NCBI GenBank assembly: GCA_900543305.1
Contig: UQQZ01000041.1
Coordinates: 1-23,010 of the forward strand
Origin: an uncultured Oscillospiraceae bacterium
GTDB lineage: Bacteria > Bacillota > Clostridia > Oscillospirales > Acutalibacteraceae
Direction of reading: 5' to 3'
DNA length: 23,010 nucleotides
Shown here: positions 6,593-12,131 of the stretch, piece by piece
How positions within the stretch are numbered: position 1 is the stretch's first letter
Layout: every line of letters begins with the position of its first letter
Translations under genes and position numbers: made by a program
Notes under the pieces: model-generated
The model's input: only the letters and a program-made list of their open reading frames with translations
Database searches by the model: none
What the model was told of the DNA's origin: nothing

Positions 6593-6688
6593 ATGAAAGA
6601 GAAGCAGAGGACGGAAAGCTGCCGCGGGCCGCCTAGTTACTGCAATTCCTGTTCCAAAGTTTGGAACAGGGGATCGTCAAAAAATTGA
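6593..6688 (+). CDS. Short orphan ORF with a perfect ribosome binding site
   Basis: AGGAGGTG (6579-6586) lies 6 nt before the ATG, a near-perfect signal, but the frame is only 31 codons (starts MKEKQRTESC) and ends inside the convergent XRE gene. I do not recognise the product. It may be a true small protein, or the first codons of a gene whose body was lost when the element inserted or rearranged. Confidence 0.3.
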   Translation: MKEKQRTESCRGPPSYCNSCSKVWNRGSSKN

Positions 6689-6879
6689 GTGATGGTCATG
6701 TCCAGCCCATCGCAGAGTTTCTTCAACGTGATGACGGACAAATCCCGGCGGCTGGGGCTCATCAGGCTGTACACCGTGGAGGGAGTAACCCCGGAACGGT
6801 TGGCCAGCTCGTTGTAGCGAATATTGCGTTCTCTGCAAATCTGTTGCAGCCGAAGAACGATGGCGTCTTTAATCAACAT
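6637..6879 (-). CDS. XRE-family HTH transcriptional regulator
   Basis: 80 aa from the ATG at 6879; a TTG five codons earlier (6894) has no ribosome binding site. The Cro/C1-type HTH covers about residues 8-63: RLQQICRERNIRYNELANRS, then GVTPSTVYSLMSPSRRDLSV, ending in TLKKLCDGLDMTITQFFDD, the usual last helix of this fold. The start overlaps the end of the preceding XRE gene by 11 bp, so the two are translated together. It is the third gene of a minus-strand regulatory operon and probably acts on the divergent promoter region at 7335-7401. Confidence 0.85.
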   Translation of the reverse strand: MLIKDAIVLRLQQICRERNIRYNELANRSGVTPSTVYSLMSPSRRDLSVITLKKLCDGLDMTITQFFDDPLFQTLEQELQ

Positions 6880-7123
6880 GCTCTTCCCGTCCAAAAAGGT
6901 AATTCAGAGAAACACCCAGCACCTTGGAAATGGCATCAATCTCAATGTCCGTCACCGCCCGGCGGCCGTTCTCAATCCGAGACACAGAACCGCGGCAGGT
7001 ATATACCGCCATCAGTTCCAGCTTTTCTGAAAGCTGCTTTTGGCTGAGTCCTGCCCGAACGCGGGCTTCCTTGATGCGGGGACCGATGATATTCAACTGC
7101 TCTGTGTCGAGAATTCGTTTCAT
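6869..7123 (-). CDS. XRE-family HTH transcriptional regulator
   Basis: 84 aa from the ATG at 7123; a longer in-frame reading to 7192 would overlap the upstream gene and lacks a good ribosome binding site. The HTH reads IGPRIKEARVRAGLSQKQLS, then a slightly long loop with VYTCRGSVSRIENGRRAV, and TDIEIDAISKVLGVSLNYLF at the end, a textbook Cro/C1 layout. The gene sits between a ribbon-helix-helix gene (10-bp gap) and a second XRE gene (overlap). Two XRE proteins in one operon could act as a pair or as repressor and antagonist; this is inference. Confidence 0.85.
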   Translation of the reverse strand: MKRILDTEQLNIIGPRIKEARVRAGLSQKQLSEKLELMAVYTCRGSVSRIENGRRAVTDIEIDAISKVLGVSLNYLFGREEHVD

Positions 7124-7133
7124 AGCAAGCCGC

Positions 7134-7316
7134 TCAAGAACCCTGGGGTTCAACCGGAATAGGCCCATGCTCCTTCTCAAATTCAGCCACACGCTTTTTC
7201 AAATATTGCTCGATTTCCTTGTTGGCGGAGCGGCCTTCCGACTCCGCAATGTAGCGGAATTTTTGAAACAGCAGCCGGTCCACCCGCAGTGTGTAGCGCA
7301 GAAGTTTGTCATCCAT
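7134..7316 (-). CDS. Arc-like ribbon-helix-helix DNA-binding protein
   Basis: 60 aa from the ATG at 7316, supported by GTGAGG about 9 nt upstream; an ATG at 7340 would add eight residues with poorer spacing. The strand RYTLRVD near residues 7-13 followed by two helices (LLFQKFRYIAESEGRSANKE, then IEQYLKKRVAEFEKEHG) is the Arc/MetJ-type fold, in which the strand pairs in a dimer and enters the DNA groove. It is first in the minus-strand regulator operon and adjacent to a palindrome, GTCATAA-N5-TTATGAC, at 7336-7354, a likely operator for this or one of the XRE proteins. Confidence 0.8.
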   Translation of the reverse strand: MDDKLLRYTLRVDRLLFQKFRYIAESEGRSANKEIEQYLKKRVAEFEKEHGPIPVEPQGS

Positions 7317-7334
7317 TATACGGAACCTCACAAT

Positions 7335-7401
7335 CGTCATAACGCTATTATGACCTCATTATAGTGAAATAATTGCGTCATAACGAAAGTGGTGGTAATA
7401 T
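7335..7401. promoter_or_regulatory. Divergent promoter/operator region
   Basis: Plus strand: TTGCGT (7373-7378), 17 bp, TAATAT (7396-7401), a strong promoter for the DUF2493 gene. Minus strand: TATAAT read from about 7358-7363 serves the regulator operon. CGTCATAACG occurs twice in direct orientation (7335-7344 and 7376-7385); the first copy is part of the perfect dyad GTCATAA-N5-TTATGAC (7336-7354), and the second overlaps the plus-strand -35 box. A protein bound to these sites could switch both directions at once. Confidence 0.65.
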
Positions 7402-7441
7402 GGTGTTAAATTGACGAATTATTTTTGGGAGCTGTGTTGTT

Positions 7442-7771
7442 ATGAAACTTGCCATCATGGGTTCCAGAGGGTTGTGGGTGGAGGATTTGGGGGCATACCT
7501 TCCCCCTGGGGTGACGGAACTAGTCTCCGGCGGGGCGAAAGGTATCGACACCTGCGCCAGGGAGTACGCGCTGTCCCATGGTCTGAAGCTGACGGAGTTC
7601 CTGCCGGACTACCGCCGGTATGGACGGGCCGCGCCCCTGGTGCGGAACCGGGAGATCGTCGCCTATGCCGACCAGGTGCTGGCCTTCTGGGACGGCAAGT
7701 CACCAGGCACCAAGTACGTGATCGACCAATGTAAAAAGCAAAAGAAAACAGTGACGGTTCACCTGCTGTGA
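7442..7771 (+). CDS. DUF2493 / YspA-like SLOG-fold protein
   Basis: 109 aa. The N-terminus MKLAIMGSRG is a Rossmann-like first strand and loop; VSGGAKGID at about 28-36 is the typical second glycine motif; DYRRYGRAAPLVRNREIVAYADQVLAFWDG completes the pattern of DUF2493 (cpYpsA-related SLOG family). SLOG proteins bind nucleotide or nucleotide-derived ligands, related to DprA and lysine-decarboxylase-like folds, and are frequent on mobile elements. Only GTGTTGTT precedes the ATG, so the ribosome binding site is weak, but the promoter at 7373-7401 is good. The next gene starts 22 bp downstream. The ligand and role here are unknown. Confidence 0.78.
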   Translation: MKLAIMGSRGLWVEDLGAYLPPGVTELVSGGAKGIDTCAREYALSHGLKLTEFLPDYRRYGRAAPLVRNREIVAYADQVLAFWDGKSPGTKYVIDQCKKQKKTVTVHLL

Positions 7772-7793
7772 CCGCCACGGAAAAGAGGAAACT

Positions 7794-8348
7794 ATGGAAA
7801 TCTATCCCATGCTCACCGGCAGCCAGCTGCGGCAGTATTTGCACATCTCCACCCGCAAGCTGAAGTACCTGATGGACCACAACTACATCCCCCACGAGGA
7901 CACAGGCCAGGCCACCTACCGGTACCGTGTCCGCTGGGAGGACGCGGTGGAATTTAAACGCCGTATGGAGGAGGAGCCCGGCTTTCTTGGAGAACTGGCG
8001 GGGCAGTTCAGCTCCCACCATCCGCCCAAGCCCAGGCCCAAGCGGGAGCCGGCTTTCCAGCCCACGCCGGAGAACTGCCAACGTTTCCGACAGTGGCTGG
8101 CCCAGCGCTGGGCAAAACAGCCGGACGCCCTGCCCATCCAGCGAGCAGCCCAGCTGCTGGGCCGCAACCCCCAGACCCTCCACCGCTGGGTGAAGGAGGG
8201 CCGCCTCCAGGCAGTGCAGGTGGGACGGAACCAACTGTGCAGCAAGGAAGAGCTCTTCACTTTTTTGGCCATGCCGGAGAGAGCGCTTGGGTGCCGGGAG
8301 CTGGTGGGGGAGTTTTTACGACAGCAATCCATAGAGAAACGATCATAA
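7794..8348 (+). CDS. Protein with two MerR/excisionase-like HTH domains
   Basis: 184 aa; ATG after GAGGAAACT. Residues about 5-60 read as one winged-helix motif (MLTGSQLRQYLHISTRKLKYLMDHNYIPHE ... YRYRVRWEDAVEFKRR), and about 112-160 as a second (IQRAAQLLGRNPQTLHRWVKEGRLQAVQVG ... CSKEELFTFL), joined by a Pro/Lys/Arg-rich linker. Two such domains in one chain suggest binding to paired sites. It lies in the same transcript as the DUF2493 gene and before a terminator. It could be an excisionase-type or regulatory protein; I do not recognise a named family. Confidence 0.72.
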   Translation: MEIYPMLTGSQLRQYLHISTRKLKYLMDHNYIPHEDTGQATYRYRVRWEDAVEFKRRMEEEPGFLGELAGQFSSHHPPKPRPKREPAFQPTPENCQRFRQWLAQRWAKQPDALPIQRAAQLLGRNPQTLHRWVKEGRLQAVQVGRNQLCSKEELFTFLAMPERALGCRELVGEFLRQQSIEKRS

Positions 8349-8373
8349 AATAAAAGATATTGGAAATTTCGAT

Positions 8374-8420
8374 GGGCTGACAAGGCGTAAAGCGTTTGCT
8401 GTTGGCCCACTTTCTTTTTT
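8374..8420 (+). terminator. Rho-independent terminator after the DUF2493-HTH operon
   Basis: GGGCTGACA (8374-8382) pairs with TGTTGGCCC (8400-8408 region) with two G-U wobbles, followed by ACTTTCTTTTTT. It separates the regulatory module from the restriction operon. Confidence 0.6.
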
Positions 8421-8429
8421 AAAGATGCG

Positions 8430-8458
8430 TTGTGCCATTTTGCGTGAAAAAGGCACAA
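8430..8458. repeat. Long hairpin upstream of hsdM
   Basis: TTGTGCC (8430-8436) pairs with GGCACAA (8452-8458); after one A-A mismatch TTTT pairs with AAAA around a GCGTG loop. It is about 50 bp upstream of the hsdM promoter and lacks a trailing T-run, so it may be an operator rather than a terminator. Confidence 0.4.
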
Positions 8459-8487
8459 GATATTGAGCCGAATACTCTGCGAATTCT

Positions 8488-8516
8488 GGACTTTTCTCAG
8501 TAGATTTGCTAAAATG
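8488..8516 (+). promoter_or_regulatory. Probable promoter of the restriction operon
   Basis: TGGACT, 17 bp, then TAAAAT preceded by TGC (an extended -10, TGnTAAAAT) at about 8508-8516. The -35 box is weak, the extended -10 compensates. ATAAGGAGAGG at about 8557-8567 is the ribosome binding site for hsdM. Confidence 0.45.
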
Positions 8517-8571
8517 AAAAAGACTACTAAAATTCTATCGAGACGCTTGTCTTTTTATAAGGAGAGGGAAC

Positions 8572-10068
8572 ATGATCACTGGGGAACTGAAAAATCGGAT
8601 TGATGCCTTATGGGATATTTTTGCAGCAGGCGGGCTTGTCAATCCGCTAGATGTGATTGAGCAAATTACCTATCTCATGTTCATCCACGACTTGGATGAA
8701 ATGGACAATCGAAAGGCAAAGGACAGTGAAATGCTGGGCTTGCCTTATACCTCTATCTTTTCGGAAGAAGTGGCCGTCAATGGGAGAACCATCGATGGCC
8801 AGCAGCTTAAGTGGTCGGTGTTTCACGATTTGCCTGCGGCGAAAATGTATGAGATTGTTCAGGAGTGGGTTTTTCCCTTTATCAAGACGCTGCACAGCGA
8901 TGCGGACAGCGCCTACTCCAAATACATGGATGACGCGATCTTTAAACTGCCCACCCCCTTGGTGCTGTCCAAGGTGGTGGACTGTTTGGACGGCATTTAC
9001 GCGCAGATGGCCCAAATCCAAGAGACAGATATTCGCGGCGATGTGTATGAGTACCTGCTGAGCAAGATTTCCCAATCGGGGCGCAACGGACAGTTCCGCA
9101 CGCCTCGACATATCATCCGCATGATGGTGGAGCTGATGGATCCCACTGCCCAGGAGGTCATCTGTGACCCTGCCTGCGGCACTTCCGGCTTTCTGGTAGC
9201 TGCCGCCGAATATCTGCGGGAAACCAGGCGGCAAGAGATTTTTTACAGCCGTGAAAACCTGGAGCACTACATGGATGGCATGTTTCACGGCTTCGACATG
9301 GACCGCACTATGCTGCGCATTGGCGCCATGAACATGATGACCCACGGCATTGAAAACCCGGACATCCAGTATCGGGACAGCCTGTCCGACCAGAACACTG
9401 ACCGGGAGAAGTACACCCTGGTGCTGGCCAATCCACCCTTTAAGGGGAGCTTAGACGCGGACACCGTCTCCGCCGACTTGCTGAAGCTGTGCAAAACCAA
9501 AAAGACCGAGCTGCTCTTTCTGGCCCTCTTCCTGCGGATGCTCAAGGTGGGCGGCCGGTGTGCTTGCATCGTGCCGGACGGGGTGTTGTTTGGCTCCTCC
9601 AAAGCCCACAAGGACATCCGCAAAGCCCTGGTGGAGGATAACCGCCTGGAGGCCGTCATCTCCATGCCCAGCGGTGTTTTTAAGCCCTACGCCGGGGTGT
9701 CCACAGCGGTGTTGGTGTTTACCAAAACCGGCCACGGCGGCACGGATCAGGTGTGGTTCTACGACATGAAAGCCGACGGCTTCTCCCTGGACGACAAGCG
9801 CACCCCGGTTTCGGAGAACGACATCCCCGACATTGTGGCCCGGTTCCGCAATCGGGAACAAGAGGAAACCCGCGCCCGCACCGAGCCTTCCTTTTTGGTG
9901 CCCAAGGAGGAAATTGCCCAAAACGGTTACGACTTGTCCATCAACAAGTACAAACAGGTGGAGTACACCCCTGTGGAATACCCGCCCACCGCGGAAATCC
10001 TCCAGGATCTCCGCAGCCTGGAGCAGCAGATCACCCAGGGCTTGGACGAATTGGAGGGGATGCTATGA
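8572..10068 (+). CDS. hsdM: Type I restriction-modification system DNA methyltransferase subunit HsdM
   Basis: 498 aa with a strong AAGGAG site. The N-terminal 150 residues are the helical HsdM_N domain (LKNRIDALWDIFAAGGLVNP). The N6-adenine methyltransferase core follows: the AdoMet-binding motif DPACGTSGF at 199-207 and the catalytic NPPF at 287-290, with the typical QFRTPRHIIRMMVEL lead-in. The enzyme methylates adenine in the sequence chosen by HsdS and forms M2S1 and R2M2S1 complexes in the cytoplasm. The stop overlaps the hsdS start (ATGA at 10065-10068). All expected motifs are present and the length is normal, so it is probably active. Confidence 0.95.
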   Translation: MITGELKNRIDALWDIFAAGGLVNPLDVIEQITYLMFIHDLDEMDNRKAKDSEMLGLPYTSIFSEEVAVNGRTIDGQQLKWSVFHDLPAAKMYEIVQEWVFPFIKTLHSDADSAYSKYMDDAIFKLPTPLVLSKVVDCLDGIYAQMAQIQETDIRGDVYEYLLSKISQSGRNGQFRTPRHIIRMMVELMDPTAQEVICDPACGTSGFLVAAAEYLRETRRQEIFYSRENLEHYMDGMFHGFDMDRTMLRIGAMNMMTHGIENPDIQYRDSLSDQNTDREKYTLVLANPPFKGSLDADTVSADLLKLCKTKKTELLFLALFLRMLKVGGRCACIVPDGVLFGSSKAHKDIRKALVEDNRLEAVISMPSGVFKPYAGVSTAVLVFTKTGHGGTDQVWFYDMKADGFSLDDKRTPVSENDIPDIVARFRNREQEETRARTEPSFLVPKEEIAQNGYDLSINKYKQVEYTPVEYPPTAEILQDLRSLEQQITQGLDELEGML

Positions 10069-11246
10069 GGGTGAAGTTGGGAGAGGTTTTTGAAAGTCAA
10101 ATCGCTGGCGAATGGGGTAGCGAATGTGCCGAAAATGAAAACGGCACTAAGGTATTGAGAACTACTAATTTTACACAGGAAGGAAGAATCAATTATGATG
10201 ATGTGGTGATACGCAGTATCAACCAATCCAAAGTGGAAAAGAAAAGGCTCCATTATGGTGACATCATTTTAGAAAAATCAGGTGGAACAGAAAAAACACC
10301 AGTAGGCCGGGTTGTGTTTTGTGATGAAGCCATTGAAGATTCTGTGTATTTATGCAATAATTTTACCCAAGCAATGAGAGTAAACCAATCAATCGCTAGT
10401 CCGAAGTATGTATTTTATTATATGTGGAATTTTCATTGTTCTGGTAAAACAGAGTTATTACAAAATAAAACTACCGGAATTCGTAATTTGCAGGTGAGAT
10501 TATATTTGGATCTTAGTATTCCCCTCCCGCCCCTGGAAATCCAGCGCCACATCGCAACAGTGCTGGATAAGGTAAGCGCCCTTATCGCCCTGCGCCGTCA
10601 GCAGCTGGACAAGCTGGATGAGCTGGTCAAGGCCCGGTTTGTGGAGATGTTTGGGGATCCGGTAAAAAGTACAAGGTGGAGAATGAGGAAACTATCTCAA
10701 ATGGGGGAGTTAAATCGCGGAGTATCCAAACATAGGCCACGGAATGACCCTGCACTATTAGGCGGACGATATCCATTGATTCAAACTGGTGATGTAGCGA
10801 ATGCAGGACTTTTTATCTCTAGCTTTAGTTCTACTTATTCTGAGTTGGGTTTAAAACAAAGCAGAATGTGGCAAGCAGGCACTTTATGTATTACTATTGC
10901 AGCTAATATAGCTAAAACGGCTATTCTATCTTTTGACGCTTGTTTTCCAGATAGTATAGTCGGATTTATTCCATCTGAGGAAATTAGTGTTGTTTTTATT
11001 CATTATTGGTTCAGCTTTTTTCAAAAAATACTGGAAGAGCAGGCGCCGCAAGTCGCCCAGAAAAACATTAACTTGCAAATTTTGAGTAATCTGGATGTGA
11101 TAGTTCCTCCGGCAGATTTACAAAACCAATTCGCCGCCTTCGTCACCCAAACCGAAAAAACCAAGGTGGCGGTACAGCAGGCCCTGGAAAAGTTGGAAAC
11201 GCTGAAAAAGGCGCTGATGCAGGAGTATTTTGGGGGTGAGGTATAG
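10065..11246 (+). CDS. hsdS: Type I restriction-modification system specificity subunit HsdS
   Basis: 393 aa from the ATG at 10065 that overlaps the hsdM stop. Two target recognition domains are seen: TRD1 about residues 1-160 and TRD2 about 205-350. Each is followed by a conserved helix: IPLPPLEIQRHIATVLDKVS...QQLDKLDELVKARFVEMFGDP (centre) and VPPADLQNQFAAFVTQTEKT...LEKLETLKKAL (end). The TRDs bind the two halves of a split recognition site; the helices set their spacing and hold HsdM. DNA coding for the TRDs (about 10080-10520 and 10665-11120) is clearly AT-richer than the helix-coding segments and hsdM, the mark of TRD exchange. The recognition sequence cannot be predicted by reading. Confidence 0.93.
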   Translation: MRVKLGEVFESQIAGEWGSECAENENGTKVLRTTNFTQEGRINYDDVVIRSINQSKVEKKRLHYGDIILEKSGGTEKTPVGRVVFCDEAIEDSVYLCNNFTQAMRVNQSIASPKYVFYYMWNFHCSGKTELLQNKTTGIRNLQVRLYLDLSIPLPPLEIQRHIATVLDKVSALIALRRQQLDKLDELVKARFVEMFGDPVKSTRWRMRKLSQMGELNRGVSKHRPRNDPALLGGRYPLIQTGDVANAGLFISSFSSTYSELGLKQSRMWQAGTLCITIAANIAKTAILSFDACFPDSIVGFIPSEEISVVFIHYWFSFFQKILEEQAPQVAQKNINLQILSNLDVIVPPADLQNQFAAFVTQTEKTKVAVQQALEKLETLKKALMQEYFGGEV

Positions 11247-12131
11247 TTGGAAAAGATAGAATCAGTATCACAATTTCTGGATTGCGTAGGTCAAATTAAA
11301 AACGAGAAAAAAACTACGGCAGATGTTAGATGCTCTACTTTATATAGAGGACAGGCAGATATCTCATGGAATTTGAGTCCCAGTTTATGCCGTTCTGGAC
11401 TATTCCATGTTGAAAATTTGTTAATGAGAGAACTATATCATGTGTGCCCAGAAGAGTTTGGAAATAATCGTTTTGATAATCTAGTTAAAATGCAGCACTT
11501 TGGATTGCCAACTCGATTATTGGATGTTACAACAAATCCGCTTGTTGCGCTTTACTTTGCTTGTAATAAGCTTAATAATAACAACGGTACAGTATTTATA
11601 TTTCCAAACATGCCGGTTTCCTGGTCATCTTCTCCAATTGTGGAACTATTTATGAAATTCACTTATGAGAATGGGACAATATATACAACCAAGAGTCAAC
11701 TTGTATCATCATTTTTACAAGAAGAACCAAAACTATGCAAGGCACTTCATATTTCTGACGATGTTCGCTTTCTTCAATTAGTGACACATCCAGCCTATGC
11801 AGTGATGCCATTACAATCTAACGCTAGAATTAAAGCGCAGGATGGTGCGTTTTTCCTATTCGGAATTAGCCTGGAAAAACAGGGAGGAGTATGTGGTAGT
11901 AATAGGAAATTGATTAATCCTGTTGAGTGTAAAACTCCACAGGAGATTTGGAAATCAGCCACACAAATCATGATTCCATATGAAAAAAAGGATGCTATTT
12001 TATATCAGTTAGATTTAATTGGAATAAATGAAAAAAAGCTTTTTCCTGATTTGTCTCACATCATTTCGCACACAGTAGAGCATATTAGGAAGTATGCCTT
12101 GAACTTTTGGAAGGATGATTCGTGTGAATAA
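11247..12131 (+). CDS. FRG domain-containing protein embedded in the hsd operon
   Basis: 294 aa; starts at TTG (11247) directly after the hsdS stop, with GGGGGTGAGG about 8-17 nt upstream. The FRG domain is recognised from YRGQ at residues 33-36 and the block MQHFGLPTRLLDVTTNPLVALYFA at about 81-104; the rest is unremarkable and has no signal peptide or membrane helix. The domain's biochemical activity is not established to my knowledge, but such genes are frequent in defence and mobile loci. The gene is far AT-richer than hsdM and hsdR, yet it fits the operon without gaps: it overlaps the hsdR start region. It may be an effector or a guard tied to restriction, or a passenger; this is inference. 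Confidence 0.85.
   Translation: MEKIESVSQFLDCVGQIKNEKKTTADVRCSTLYRGQADISWNLSPSLCRSGLFHVENLLMRELYHVCPEEFGNNRFDNLVKMQHFGLPTRLLDVTTNPLVALYFACNKLNNNNGTVFIFPNMPVSWSSSPIVELFMKFTYENGTIYTTKSQLVSSFLQEEPKLCKALHISDDVRFLQLVTHPAYAVMPLQSNARIKAQDGAFFLFGISLEKQGGVCGSNRKLINPVECKTPQEIWKSATQIMIPYEKKDAILYQLDLIGINEKKLFPDLSHIISHTVEHIRKYALNFWKDDSCE

Noticed and set aside
7455..8234. 259-codon minus-strand open frame opposite the DUF2493 and HTH genes
   Set aside because: Antisense shadow of two recognisable proteins; no start signal.
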